From Janthinobacterium saanense (GTDB taxonomy: Bacteria > Pseudomonadota > Gammaproteobacteria > Burkholderiales > Burkholderiaceae_D), in assembly GCF_014200675.1 (NCBI RefSeq), contig NZ_JACHCI010000007.1, forward strand, positions 124,001 through 188,000: DNA of 64,000 nucleotides, in the 5' to 3' direction. This document shows positions 35,630-46,769 of this stretch, one piece after another (positions within the stretch are counted from its first letter, which is position 1; the number at the start of each line of letters is the position of its first letter). The notes under the pieces are model-generated. The model ran no database searches, was not told the DNA's origin, and saw nothing but the letters and a program-made list of their open reading frames with translations. The translations under genes were made by a program, and so were the position numbers.

Positions 35630-36877
35630 ATGTCTACCTCGCACAGCAAGCCCGACCACGAAACCTTCAACCTGAAAGAAGCCGCCCTCGCCTATCACGC
35701 TGAACCCCGCGCCGGCAAGATTTCCGTCACACCAACAAAACCGCTGGGCGACGCCCGCGCCCTGACCCTGGCCTATTCGCCAGGCGTGGCCTTTGCCTGC
35801 GAAGCGATCGTCGAAGATCCACGCAGCGCCGGCACCTATACTTCGCGCAGCAACCTGGTGGCCGTGATCACCAACGGCACGGCCGTGCTAGGCCTGGGCG
35901 ATATCGGCCCGCTGGCCAGCAAACCGGTCATGGAAGGCAAGGCTTGCCTTTTCAAGCAATTCGCCGACGTCGATGTGTTCGACATCGAACTGGCTGAAAA
36001 CGATCCCGACCTGTTCATCGATACCGTGGTGCGCATGGAGCCGACCTTCGGCGGCATCAACCTGGAAGACATCAAGGCGCCAGACTGCTTCTACATCGAG
36101 CAGCAATTGCGCAAGCGCATGAATATTCCTGTCTTCCACGACGACCAGCATGGCACCGCCATCATCGTCGCGGCCGGCATTCTGAACGGCCTGGAACTGG
36201 TCGGCAAGGATATCGGCAAGGTCAAGGTCGCCGTGTCCGGCGCCGGTGCGGCCTCGATCGCCTGCCTGGACCTGCTGGTCTCGCTGGGCCTGAACAAATC
36301 CCTGCTGAAAGTATGCGACAGCCAGGGCGTGATCTATCCAGGCCGCGATGCCAATATGGAAGAGAACAAGGCGCGCTACGCAAACGACACCAGCGACCGC
36401 GACCTGGCAGACGCCATGGTTGGCGCCGACATCTTCATCGGTGTTTCCAAAGGCGGCGTGGTCAGCACGCAGATGGTTGAATCGATGGCGGAACGTCCAT
36501 TGATCTTCGCCCTGGCCAATCCGCACCCGGAAATCGCGCCAGAGAAAGTGCACGCCGTGCGCAGCGACGCCATCGTCGCCACCGGCCGCTCGGACTATCC
36601 GAACCAGATCAACAATGTGCTGTGCTTCCCTTACATCTTCCGTGGCGCGCTCGATGTGGGCGCCACCACCATCAACGAAGAAATGAAGCTCGCTTGCGTG
36701 CGCGCCATCGCTGCGCTGGCCAAGGAACCATTGCCGGGTCACACCACCAGCGCGCTGACGCCGCTGCAACTGATTCCATCGCCGTTCGACGAACGCCTGC
36801 GCAGCTGGGTTGCCCCAGCCGTATCGCAAGCGGCAATCGACACCGGCGTGGCGACACGCGCGCCAGCAAAGGCGTGA
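35630..36877 (+). CDS. Malic enzyme, short form without phosphotransacetylase domain
   Basis: Oxidative decarboxylation of malate to pyruvate, likely with NADP. The 415-residue protein has the malic N-terminal domain ([16 protein letters not shown], then [23 protein letters not shown]). The metal site is in [12 protein letters not shown] near 165-176, and the dinucleotide fold in [15 protein letters not shown] near 205. MaeB proteins are usually about 760 residues with a C-terminal phosphotransacetylase-like regulator domain; this one stops where that domain would begin. No remnant follows the stop; a terminator does. It appears regulated by the divergent LacI-type protein. Confidence 0.92.
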   Translation: MSTSHSKPDHETFNLKEAALAYHAEPRAGKISVTPTKPLGDARALTLAYSPGVAFACEAIVEDPRSAGTYTSRSNLVAVITNGTAVLGLGDIGPLASKPVMEGKACLFKQFADVDVFDIELAENDPDLFIDTVVRMEPTFGGINLEDIKAPDCFYIEQQLRKRMNIPVFHDDQHGTAIIVAAGILNGLELVGKDIGKVKVAVSGAGAASIACLDLLVSLGLNKSLLKVCDSQGVIYPGRDANMEENKARYANDTSDRDLADAMVGADIFIGVSKGGVVSTQMVESMAERPLIFALANPHPEIAPEKVHAVRSDAIVATGRSDYPNQINNVLCFPYIFRGALDVGATTINEEMKLACVRAIAALAKEPLPGHTTSALTPLQLIPSPFDERLRSWVAPAVSQAAIDTGVATRAPAKA

Positions 36878-36935
36878 TGCACCTGGCAGGCATGGCCCTG
36901 TCATGATGTTGTTTTAGCAAGTTACCATTGCTTAC

Positions 36936-36967
36936 AAAAAACCATGGATGGGAATCCATGGTTTTTT
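36936..36967 (+). terminator. Strong intrinsic terminator after the malic enzyme gene
   Basis: Perfect 14-base arms (36936-36949 and 36954-36967) enclose a GGGA tetraloop. The right arm ends in six T residues. Confidence 0.93.
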
Positions 36968-37114
36968 GCCTTTCTAGGCCTGAGAATGCATGAAAAGTTA
37001 TCAGGTGAAGAAGTTTTTGGAGGAATTTTTGCAGGTATCTTCGATTACAATGGCGCCTACTTTATGTTGCTACTGTTGCTACACAGGCAATGATGCGCGT
37101 TACCAAGGATATCC

Positions 37115-38329
37115 ATGCTCGGTTTGACTTCTGTTTGTGTTTTCCTCTTTTCAGCCCTGGCCCTGACAATCAGCAGTGGTTATTCCTTCGGCGCCGTGGG
37201 CCTGCTACTGGCCAGCATCTATCTGTTATGGAAACGCCCCCGCCTGGATCTGCAGCGCCGCGACTATCTGCTGATCGCCACCCTGCTGCTGTATTTCAGC
37301 GTCTACGCAGCCAATATGCTGTATCACGGCGATCCGATGCGCGAATTCGACATGCCCGTGCGTGCCTTGCTGGCCGTCCCCGTCTTGCTGCTGCTGCTGG
37401 CCTACCCGCCACGCGCGGCCGCCTGGTGGTCTGGCGTCGCCGTCGGCGCCATTGCCGGCGCAGCACTGGGCTTGTGGCAACTCCTGATATTGCATGTGGA
37501 CCGCCCAGACGGTTCTGCCAGCAACGCGATTCACTACGGCAATGTCAGCATTTTGCTGGGCATGCTTTCCCTGTGTGGCCTGGCCTGGGCACGCCAGCAA
37601 CGCCATACACTGGCCTGGACGATGCTGCTGATCGCCGGCGGCATGGCGGGTGTCATCGGATCCATCGTCAGCGGTAGCCGCGGCGGTTGGCTGGTGCTGC
37701 CTGTCTGCGTCTGCCTGTTTGCCAGCCAATATATCAAGGGACGCCGCAAGCATTTGCTGCCCGCCATCCTGGCGGCCTTCATCGCCATCGCAGCCGTGGT
37801 GGCGTATGCCTTGCCAGAGTCCCTGGTGCGCGAACGGGTCGAAGTGGCGGTCGATGACGTGCAGAAATTCAATCAAACCGACAATGTCACGACGTCGATC
37901 GGACAAAGGATAGAAATGTGGCGCACGGCATTGATCCTGTCCCGAGAGCATATCTGGATAGGCCTGGGCCGCACCGGTTACCTGGCAGGCAAAAAGATAC
38001 TGGCCGATGAAGGCAAGATGGACAGGGCCATCCTTGAACACACCAACGCCCACAACGATTACTTCGATGCCCTGGTCAAGCGCGGCCTGACCGGCCTGGC
38101 TACCCTGCTGGCCTTCTTCTTCCTGCCCCTGAGTCTGTTTGCGCGCGCCCTGCGCAACAGCAATAGCAACTCGCGCCCCTACGCCCTGGCAGGCGTGGTG
38201 CTGTACAGCTGTTATCCGATTTTCGGCTTGACGACCAGTTCGCTCACCTTGAATATCGGCATTATCATGCTGGTATTCCCGATGGTGATACTGTGGCCGC
38301 TGCTGCGCCAGCATGAACGCGCCGCTTGA
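37115..38329 (+). CDS. O-antigen ligase-family (Wzy/WaaL-like) membrane protein
   Basis: A 404-residue inner-membrane protein with about 10-12 helices and a large periplasmic loop between roughly 215 and 315. Conserved features are SGSRGGWL near 187-194 and the loop phrase HTNAHNDYFDALVKRG near 308-323 with the His seen in ligases of this fold. It would join O-antigen to lipid A-core or polymerise a glycan on the periplasmic side. AAGGAT precedes the start. It is first in a group with msbA and a GT9 transferase, supporting an LPS role. Confidence 0.85.
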   Translation: MLGLTSVCVFLFSALALTISSGYSFGAVGLLLASIYLLWKRPRLDLQRRDYLLIATLLLYFSVYAANMLYHGDPMREFDMPVRALLAVPVLLLLLAYPPRAAAWWSGVAVGAIAGAALGLWQLLILHVDRPDGSASNAIHYGNVSILLGMLSLCGLAWARQQRHTLAWTMLLIAGGMAGVIGSIVSGSRGGWLVLPVCVCLFASQYIKGRRKHLLPAILAAFIAIAAVVAYALPESLVRERVEVAVDDVQKFNQTDNVTTSIGQRIEMWRTALILSREHIWIGLGRTGYLAGKKILADEGKMDRAILEHTNAHNDYFDALVKRGLTGLATLLAFFFLPLSLFARALRNSNSNSRPYALAGVVLYSCYPIFGLTTSSLTLNIGIIMLVFPMVILWPLLRQHERAA

Positions 38330-38380
38330 CTGCCCGGCACCTGACCGTTTTATCTCTTTCTTGCCAGAAACTGGATCGCC

Positions 38381-40114
<1,734 letters not shown>

Positions 40115-40160
40115 CACTGATTCGACACTGAAGACTGCTTACCTGAACCTGTAACTATCC

Positions 40161-41261
40161 ATGACACCTTTGATTCCTGCCGACCTACTTGCGAAGTCGG
40201 AAAAAATTCTATTCATCGCCCACCTGGCACTGGGAGATTTCACTTACCTGCAAAATGGTTTTCGTGCATTTGCCGCAGCCCATCCCCATCTCGACATCCA
40301 CTTGTGGATCGATGAGGTCAGGCGCACTGCCGATGCCACGCAATGGGAAGGTTTGCGCAACTATTCGCTGTACGACTGGGTCGAGCAATCCGGTCTGTTC
40401 GCCAAGGTGTACCGCAAAACCTACAGCCCGGCGCTGTATGAAGCGTCGGTACGCGAAGCACAGGCGGAGCACTATCCCATTATCGTTTCCCTGGCACATG
40501 TACGGCCGCAACAGTATGCAGACCTGGCCCGCCGCATCAATCCCGAAAGCATGCTGATAGGCACCCGCAAGCGCCTCAACCTGCTACGCCCATGGCATTA
40601 TTTCTCTTACCGCAAGCTCGATGCCGTACTGGCTTGCTATGCGGGCGCTGATGTGGGCGAGCACCATATCAGCAGCGTCTATGCAGACTGGTTCCAGCAA
40701 TTGAGCGGCATCGATATTCCCGTCGCCGAGCGCTACCCGTTTGTCCACATTCCCGAAGCCGCCCTGCAACAGGCGCGGGAACAACTGGCCACCTGGGGCT
40801 TTGATACGCGCAAGGGTCCCTTGGTACTGCTCAATCCCTTTGCCAAGTCGCACAAGCGCAGCTGGCCGCTGGAGCGCATTGCCGAGCTTATTACCCGCAT
40901 GCAACAGCAAGCAAAATGGGCCGATGCCTGTTTTCTGATCAATGCCATGCCGCAAGAGCTGGCCAAGGTGAACGCCATGGCGCAAGCGCGCGGCTTGCAG
41001 CGCACGCACGCGTTCAGCGCCGTCGACAACTTTTTCCAGCTGCCGGCCATGCTGGCCCAGTGCGATTTGATTATTTCAGTCGAGACATCGATCATGCATC
41101 TGGCCAACGCCGTGCATGTGCCCGTGATTGCGCTGATGCGCAAGAAGAACCCGGAATGGGCGCCTTTCGATAGCGCCAACAGCACCGTCATCACGGTGGC
41201 GCGGCGCAGCGACTGGGTCAAGGCTATTCCAGTGGATCAAGTGTTGCAAGCCATCGCTTGA
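40161..41261 (+). CDS. Glycosyltransferase family 9 (heptosyltransferase-like)
   Basis: A 366-residue cytoplasmic enzyme of the GT-B fold. The N-terminal FIAHLALGDFTYLQNG replaces the usual glycine-rich loop. The C-terminal half has LVLLNPFAKSHKRSWPLERIAELI near 226 and the CDLIISVETSIMHLANAVHVPVIAL block near 305-330, the ADP-heptose site of GT9. It would extend the LPS inner core. It is the last gene of the ligase-msbA group; the next gene converges on it. Confidence 0.88.
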   Translation: MTPLIPADLLAKSEKILFIAHLALGDFTYLQNGFRAFAAAHPHLDIHLWIDEVRRTADATQWEGLRNYSLYDWVEQSGLFAKVYRKTYSPALYEASVREAQAEHYPIIVSLAHVRPQQYADLARRINPESMLIGTRKRLNLLRPWHYFSYRKLDAVLACYAGADVGEHHISSVYADWFQQLSGIDIPVAERYPFVHIPEAALQQAREQLATWGFDTRKGPLVLLNPFAKSHKRSWPLERIAELITRMQQQAKWADACFLINAMPQELAKVNAMAQARGLQRTHAFSAVDNFFQLPAMLAQCDLIISVETSIMHLANAVHVPVIALMRKKNPEWAPFDSANSTVITVARRSDWVKAIPVDQVLQAIA

Positions 41262-41281
41262 TCCTGACGCAGGCTGGGCGC

Positions 41282-41890
41282 TCAGGCGTCCAGCATGCTG
41301 ATACGTACCAGATCGGCCACGTTATCGACACCGAGCTTGTCCATCAAACGCGCCTTGTGCACTTCCACTGTGCGCACGGAAATGCCCAGCAGCGGCGCGA
41401 TCTCGCGGTTATGCTGGCCCGTCACCACCAGTTGCATCACTTCCCGCTCGCGCGGCGTCAAGCCGTCGAGCAAGGCCAGGCTATGCGCCTGGCGCTGCAG
41501 GCGGCCGCGCGTTTCCGCCTCGCGCGACAATGCTTCGTCGATGGCAGCCATCAGTTTGTCATGGTCGAACGGTTTTTCCAGGAAATCGCTGGCCTGGGCC
41601 TTGAAGGCCTGGCGCGCCAGAGTCACATCGCCATGACCGGTGATAATAATTACCGGAAGCAAGCATTCAAGCTCCGTCAAGCGACGCTGCAGTACCAGTC
41701 CATCCATGCCTGACATGCGTATATCGATCAGCAAACAACCCGCCCATTCGCGGCGCCAGCCCTGCAGGAAATCTTCGCCGCTGGCGAACATGGCCGTCCG
41801 GTAACCACGCACGCCCAGCAGCAAACCTAGCGCGTCGCGCACGGCGGGGTCATCATCAACAATAAACACCGTTAAATTACTTTTCACCAT
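41282..41890 (-). CDS. FixJ/NarL-type response regulator
   Basis: A 202-residue regulator: receiver domain with acidic pocket VDDD (11-14), phosphoacceptor Asp 56 (LLIDIRMSGMDG) and FLEKPF. Then comes a LuxR-type HTH with LTPREREVMQLVVTGQHNREIA and VRTVEVHKARLMDKLG. It lies 6 bases after the sensor kinase gene in the same operon, so the two form a pair. Its target genes are not evident. Confidence 0.94.
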   Translation of the reverse strand: MVKSNLTVFIVDDDPAVRDALGLLLGVRGYRTAMFASGEDFLQGWRREWAGCLLIDIRMSGMDGLVLQRRLTELECLLPVIIITGHGDVTLARQAFKAQASDFLEKPFDHDKLMAAIDEALSREAETRGRLQRQAHSLALLDGLTPREREVMQLVVTGQHNREIAPLLGISVRTVEVHKARLMDKLGVDNVADLVRISMLDA

Positions 41891-41896
41891 ATTCCT

Positions 41897-43468
41897 CTAG
41901 GAGTCGGTCGTCCCCGCCAGCGGCAGGATGAATCTGAACATGCCGTGCGTGCCGACCTCCGCCCACAATGTGCCGCCATGCGCCTCGACAATCGCCCGGC
42001 TGAGCACCAGGCCCAGGCCCAGGCCACTGGCCTTGGATGATACAAACGGTTCAAACAGGCGCGCCGCCAGGCTACTGGAAACGCCGGCGCCGCTATCTTC
42101 AACCGACAGGCGCAAGCGCCCGCCCCCCAGCCGTTCCGCCGACAGATCGATGCGGCGCAAGCCGCGCGGCACGCCGAGCACCGAATCCTGCGCATTGGCC
42201 AGCAGGTTGCGCAGCACCAGCTCCATCTGCAAACGGTCTGCATTCACCGCCAGCGGCGGCATCTGGCCCACTACCAGCTCGATGCCGTGCTCGTGGAACT
42301 GCGGCGTGAACTGGCGGCTGATGCCGGCGATCAACACGCCGACCTCGATGGTTTCCAGCTGCATGGCGCCGGTACGGAAGAAATCGCGCAGGCGCCGCAC
42401 CACTTCGGCCGCCCGGCCCGATTCGACGATCATATGGCCGATGGCGCTTTTCAGGATATCGCCGCTTTCGCCCCGCTCCAGCAGGTATTCGCAAGCCTTG
42501 CCATAAGTCGACAGCGCCGTCAGCGGCTGATTCAATTCATGCGCCAGGGCGGCCGCCATTTCACCGGCGGCGGCCAGGCGCATGGTGTGCTTGAGCTCAT
42601 CGGCCACCTTGCGCAGCTCGTCGACGACGATGCCGATAAAAAAGCCCACCAGCGCCAGCACGGCATCGAGCAATTGCAATTCGTAAAACTGCAGATTCAC
42701 CGCATGCGACCATTTGACCATGGTGATGATGCCTAGTTGCAAGACAAACACCATCAGCGCCGTGCCATACAGACCCTGGCGCGAGGCAGCCCAGATCAAC
42801 GGCAGGAAGAGGAAGTAAAAATGCTTGTAATCGGAGCGCACGATGGAGCCGAACACGCTCCACAGCACAAACATGGCCAGCGCCAGATAGCCCAGCGTTT
42901 CCCAGCGCCACACGGTTTCTTTCAGGCGCATGCGGCCACGCTCGCTGACCAGCATCCAGATCAGCGGCATCGACACCACCAGCCCCACCATATCGCCGAT
43001 ACCAAAGCGCAAGGCAGCCGAACTCCATTCGCCTGGCGGTATCTTGCCCGTCAGCGACAGCAGCGAGATATAGCCTAGCGCATTGAGCATGGTGCCGGCC
43101 AGCACAATCACGGCCCAGATCGCCAAACGGCGGCGGTTGTCGAAGATGTCGCCGCTGCTGAAACGGCGGCGCAGGGCCTCGCCTATGGTGCCATAACCCA
43201 CGATCAGCCATGCCGAGGACAACAAGGTCAGGGGCCAGCCGGCGGGCAGGCCGCGCACCAGGCATTCGCCGGCCAGCAAGGCGATAAACCAGGGCAAGGC
43301 CGCCTTGCGGCCATAGACCAGCCAAAATACCAGGCCCAGCGCCGGGTCCGGATTCCAGGGGGTAATGTTGAGGCCGTACAGCGGGTCGATATACGTCGCC
43401 CAGTCGAATAACAGATACAAGCCGACAAAGGCGGGATACGGCAGGTAGCGGGACAAGGATGGGCGCAT
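41897..43468 (-). CDS. Membrane sensor histidine kinase, MASE1-like input, partner of the FixJ-type regulator
   Basis: A 523-residue kinase with about eight to nine N-terminal helices (residues 10-290) resembling a MASE1 sensor. A dimerisation helix carries phospho-His 310 (AAALAHELNQPLTALSTY), and the ATPase domain has NLLANAQDS, VEDSGAGV and GLGLGLVLSRAIVEAHGG. The HELNQPL pattern is typical of FixL/DctB-type kinases. The start MRPSLSRYL is preferred because residues from there match a membrane-first layout; in-frame ATG codons at 43501 and 43555 are alternatives, and no start has a strong ribosome site. The signal sensed is unknown. Confidence 0.9.
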   Translation of the reverse strand: MRPSLSRYLPYPAFVGLYLLFDWATYIDPLYGLNITPWNPDPALGLVFWLVYGRKAALPWFIALLAGECLVRGLPAGWPLTLLSSAWLIVGYGTIGEALRRRFSSGDIFDNRRRLAIWAVIVLAGTMLNALGYISLLSLTGKIPPGEWSSAALRFGIGDMVGLVVSMPLIWMLVSERGRMRLKETVWRWETLGYLALAMFVLWSVFGSIVRSDYKHFYFLFLPLIWAASRQGLYGTALMVFVLQLGIITMVKWSHAVNLQFYELQLLDAVLALVGFFIGIVVDELRKVADELKHTMRLAAAGEMAAALAHELNQPLTALSTYGKACEYLLERGESGDILKSAIGHMIVESGRAAEVVRRLRDFFRTGAMQLETIEVGVLIAGISRQFTPQFHEHGIELVVGQMPPLAVNADRLQMELVLRNLLANAQDSVLGVPRGLRRIDLSAERLGGGRLRLSVEDSGAGVSSSLAARLFEPFVSSKASGLGLGLVLSRAIVEAHGGTLWAEVGTHGMFRFILPLAGTTDS

Positions 43469-43582
43469 GGAATTGTTTTCTGACTGTCCAGCATTATGCA
43501 TCTCATCCGTGCGACATGCTATGCCGCATTGCGTTATAAGCACTCCCGATTCCATTGATACAACAACTCCGTGTCGGTGCGG

Positions 43583-44974
43583 CTACACGGACGGCGCCAG
43601 CGGCAAACGCACCTCGACCAGCAAGCCCTGGCCGCCATTGGCGCGGTGCAGCTGTATCGTGCCGCCATGCTGCTGCACCACCGACGCAACGATCGCCAGG
43701 CCCAGGCCGCTCCCCGGCTGCGACTGCTGCGGCGCACGGAAAAAGCGGTCAAACACGCGCCCGTACAGCGCCGGCGGTATGCCCGGCCCCTGGTCGGCCA
43801 CGTGCAATACCGCCTGGCCCCGTTCCGCATGCAAGGACACCGTCACACTGCTGCCGCGCGGACTGTATTTGATGGCGTTTTCCACCAGGTTATCGATCAG
43901 CGACACCAAGCTCTCGCGTTGCCCCAGGACGTACTGGGAGGCACCGGCTTGCAATTCAAGCTCGATGCCACTCAATTGCGCCAGGCCAGACAAGGCGGCC
44001 AATCGATCCTGCAACAAAATATCGAGTGCCTGCGGCAGCGGCTGGCGGCCCGTCTCGGCCTGCACTTCGCTGCGCGTCAGTTGCAGCAACTGTCCCACCA
44101 GGCGGGCCGCGCGGTTGCCGCTATTCAAGATGCCATCCAACAATTCCTGCTGATGCGGGGCATGCGCCTGGCTTTGCAAGGCTTCCACGTTGACGCGCAT
44201 GGCCGCCAGCGGCGTGCGCAATTCATGGGTCGCGTCGGCAATGAAGCTGCGCTCGCGCGCGGCACTGGCGTCCACCCGCTGCAACAAGGCATTGATATTG
44301 TCGACCAGCGCCGCCAGTTCGCCGTGCGGCGGCTTGAAGGTCAGCGGGCGCAAGTCCTGCGGCCCACGCGCGGCCACTTCCTGCGCCACCTTGCGCCACG
44401 GCCGCATCGCCAAACGGATCGACAGCCACGCCGGCAAGAGCAGAAAGGGCAGGCTGATCAGCAATGGTAGCAAGTAATACCCCCGTGAATTGATGGTGAC
44501 GAAGAACTGCCATGGCCCGCCCAGCTCAAGCACCGTCACGCGCGTGCTGCCCTCGACCAGGCTGCGGCTGCGCCAGGGCTGACCCTTGACGTAGACTATT
44601 TCCATTTTTTCAGGACCGGCGCTGCGGATACCGCTGGGTGTATCGGGCGACTTGTAGACCAGCTTGCCATCGCGCCAGACCAGGATGCGCGGCGCCAGTT
44701 CCTGCACCTGCCCCTGTTCAAACTCTTCGCGCAAGGCTTCGTCGATCGCGCGCAAGCTTTGCTGCTGGCGCTGCGGCTGATCGGCCAGGTTGTCGGCCAC
44801 GCTGATAATGGCACGCAACACGCTGCGCGTCACATTGCTGCCTTCACCGCTGCCCTCGAACAGCACATAGGCAACCGCCAGGCTCCACAGCACAGTCAGC
44901 ATCAGCATTTGCGCCAGCATCAAACGGCGCACCAGGGTCGGGCGCCATAGCAGGTTCCAGCAGCGGCGCATCAT
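43583..44974 (-). CDS. Sensor histidine kinase (QseC/PmrB-like), partner of the OmpR-type regulator
   Basis: A 463-residue kinase with two membrane helices (about 16-38 and 166-190) flanking a periplasmic sensor of about 125 residues. HAMP-like linker, His 250 in DATHELRTPLAAMR, and catalytic domain with NLVENAIKYSP, VADQGPGIP and GSGLGLAIVASVVQQHGG. It overlaps the response regulator gene by ATGA. The signal is not known; the regulator boxes upstream of mipA suggest envelope stress. Confidence 0.93.
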   Translation of the reverse strand: MMRRCWNLLWRPTLVRRLMLAQMLMLTVLWSLAVAYVLFEGSGEGSNVTRSVLRAIISVADNLADQPQRQQQSLRAIDEALREEFEQGQVQELAPRILVWRDGKLVYKSPDTPSGIRSAGPEKMEIVYVKGQPWRSRSLVEGSTRVTVLELGGPWQFFVTINSRGYYLLPLLISLPFLLLPAWLSIRLAMRPWRKVAQEVAARGPQDLRPLTFKPPHGELAALVDNINALLQRVDASAARERSFIADATHELRTPLAAMRVNVEALQSQAHAPHQQELLDGILNSGNRAARLVGQLLQLTRSEVQAETGRQPLPQALDILLQDRLAALSGLAQLSGIELELQAGASQYVLGQRESLVSLIDNLVENAIKYSPRGSSVTVSLHAERGQAVLHVADQGPGIPPALYGRVFDRFFRAPQQSQPGSGLGLAIVASVVQQHGGTIQLHRANGGQGLLVEVRLPLAPSV

Positions 44975-45657
44975 GCTGAAGTACCGGCCACAGGCATGGA
45001 ATCGCCCTGCTGGTCGATGACATAACCGACGCCGCGCACGGTGCGGATATAGCCTTCGCCTATCTTGCGGCGCAAATTGCCCATGTGCACATCGAGCGTA
45101 TTGCTGGCATTGGCCAGGCCACCCGGCAAGATATGCTCTTCCAGCACGCGCCGGGTAATCACGCGGTTAGCCCGCATCAACAAGGTTTTCAGCAAGGCAT
45201 ATTCGCTGGCCGTCAGCTCCACGGCCCGCCCATGCACGCTGACACGGCGCGTCGGCACTTGCAGCAGCAGGCCGCGCAGTTCGATGGTATCGCCATCAAA
45301 GCCATAGCTGCGGCGGGCCAGCGCACGCACGCGCGACAGCAGTTCGGCCAGCACGAAGGGTTTCACCAGATAATCATCGGCGCCGCCATCGAGACCCCGC
45401 AAACGTTGCTCCAGCGTATCGCGCGCACTGAGGATCAGCACCGGCAGGCGCGCCGCGCGCAAGCGGGCCAGCAAGTCGAGGCCATCGCCGTCGGGCAAGC
45501 CCAGATCGAGCAGCACCAGTTCGCAGCTATCCTGGTCCAGGCTGCGCGCCGCATCCTCCAGGCTGCGTACCCAGACCACTTGCATGCCCTGGTCACGCAA
45601 GGCGATCCGCACGCCGTTGCCCAGGTCCATATCATCTTCAATCAGCAGTATTTTCAT
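44971..45657 (-). CDS. OmpR/PhoB-type response regulator
   Basis: A 228-residue regulator with a receiver domain (IEDD at 6-9, Asp 51 in LLDLGLPDGDGL, ILSARD, VKPF) and a winged-helix output domain ending RTVRGVGYVIDQQ. Closest in layout to QseB/PmrA-type regulators, whose boxes are CTTnAn-N5-CTTnAn. Four such phased repeats occur upstream of its own gene and of mipA. It is the first gene of the pair. Confidence 0.94.
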   Translation of the reverse strand: MKILLIEDDMDLGNGVRIALRDQGMQVVWVRSLEDAARSLDQDSCELVLLDLGLPDGDGLDLLARLRAARLPVLILSARDTLEQRLRGLDGGADDYLVKPFVLAELLSRVRALARRSYGFDGDTIELRGLLLQVPTRRVSVHGRAVELTASEYALLKTLLMRANRVITRRVLEEHILPGGLANASNTLDVHMGNLRRKIGEGYIRTVRGVGYVIDQQGDSMPVAGTSA

Positions 45658-45736
45658 ACCGACATTAAACCATCACAAGCTGAAGAATAGTTAAAGGCCG
45701 GCCGGCACATAGCAGGCTTGCCAGGGCGTGCTGCAT

Positions 45737-45775
45737 CTTCATGCAATCTTCATCAATGACTCATCTTTCCTTCAT
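45737..45775. promoter_or_regulatory. Four CTTCAT-like direct repeats with 11-bp period
   Basis: CTTCAT occurs at 45737, 45748 and 45770, with a degenerate ACTCAT at 45759, so the four start exactly 11 bases apart (6-base box, 5-base spacer). One helical turn spacing is the standard binding pattern of OmpR/PmrA-type regulators. The array lies 80 bases from the regulator's start and 72 bases from mipA. Confidence 0.7.
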
Positions 45776-45846
45776 GGCAAGCACCGATACTGGCTAGCGT
45801 CAATCGAGCCACTCCGGCCTCGGTTCTCCACCTGATGGAACCTATC

Positions 45847-46665
45847 ATGCAAGCAACTACTTTTCTGCCTTCCCGCCTGGCCATGGCGGGCCTGTTTCTT
45901 CTGCCGCTGTCTGTCATGGCGGCAGATACTGTGCCCGGCAACGTACTGACCGTGGGCGGTGGCGCGGCCGTCGTGTCCAGCTATTCCGGCTCGGACAAGC
46001 TCAACGCCGTACCTTTCCTTGTGATCGATTACAGCATGGCCAACGGTTTCTTTGCCAGCTCCATGCGCGGTATCGGTTATGGCGGCCAGGCTGGCCCATT
46101 CAGCTATAGCGCCGCCCTCGGCTACCGCGGCGAACGCGACGACCATAAACGCAGCGGCTTCAATGGTTTCGGCGGCAGCGACTACCTGAAAGGCATGGGC
46201 AAGGTCAAAGGCAATGCCAGCGCCCTGCTGAGCATGGCGTATTCACCGATTCCTGGCGTGCAACTGAGCGTGTCTAGCGATATTCCTTTAAATAACCGCG
46301 ACAACGGCGCCAATCTGAGCTTGGGCGCAGGCGGCCAGGTCTACAGCAGGAACGATAGCCGGGGCGTGCCACAAGACACTGTCAGCCTGGGCGCACAAGC
46401 GGGCTGGGGCGAGAAAAAATACATGCAAACCATGTATGGCGTGACGGCAAGCCAGGCGAGCAATACGGCGTTCAAACAATACGCTCCCAAAGGCGGTTTT
46501 TATGAAGCACAGGCCACCGTCAGCTGGGAACACCGCTTCGATGCGCAATGGGGACTCACCGCCATGGCCGGCGTCACGACGCTGATCGGCGACGCCCGCA
46601 AGAGCCCGATCGTGCAGCGCAAGACGGCACCGACAGGCGCCATCTACGCCACCTATCGCTACTGA
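45847..46665 (+). CDS. MipA/OmpV-family outer-membrane protein
   Basis: A 272-residue protein with a Sec signal peptide (MQATTFLPSRLAMAG..., cleavage after VMA/AD near residue 26-27). The mature part has alternating beta-strand pattern and the family's phrases VVSSYSGSDKLNAVPFLVIDY near the start and AIYATYRY at the end, the last Tyr being a typical outer-membrane barrel C-terminus. MipA proteins scaffold murein enzymes or act in envelope resistance. The start at 45847 has GGAA upstream; ATG at 45835 is possible. Probably controlled by the divergent two-component system. Confidence 0.88.
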   Translation: MQATTFLPSRLAMAGLFLLPLSVMAADTVPGNVLTVGGGAAVVSSYSGSDKLNAVPFLVIDYSMANGFFASSMRGIGYGGQAGPFSYSAALGYRGERDDHKRSGFNGFGGSDYLKGMGKVKGNASALLSMAYSPIPGVQLSVSSDIPLNNRDNGANLSLGAGGQVYSRNDSRGVPQDTVSLGAQAGWGEKKYMQTMYGVTASQASNTAFKQYAPKGGFYEAQATVSWEHRFDAQWGLTAMAGVTTLIGDARKSPIVQRKTAPTGAIYATYRY

Positions 46666-46769
46666 TATCGGCAGGCATAAGGGAAACACGTACGCCATTT
46701 CGCCAATTTACAGGGGAGGCCACGCTGGCTAAGATGAAGCAATACTAATTATTTACATATCGTCATCAC

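Noticed and set aside
36878-36935. A frameshifted phosphotransacetylase domain after the malic enzyme
   Set aside because: No reading frame after the stop resembles that domain, and a strong terminator begins within 60 bases.
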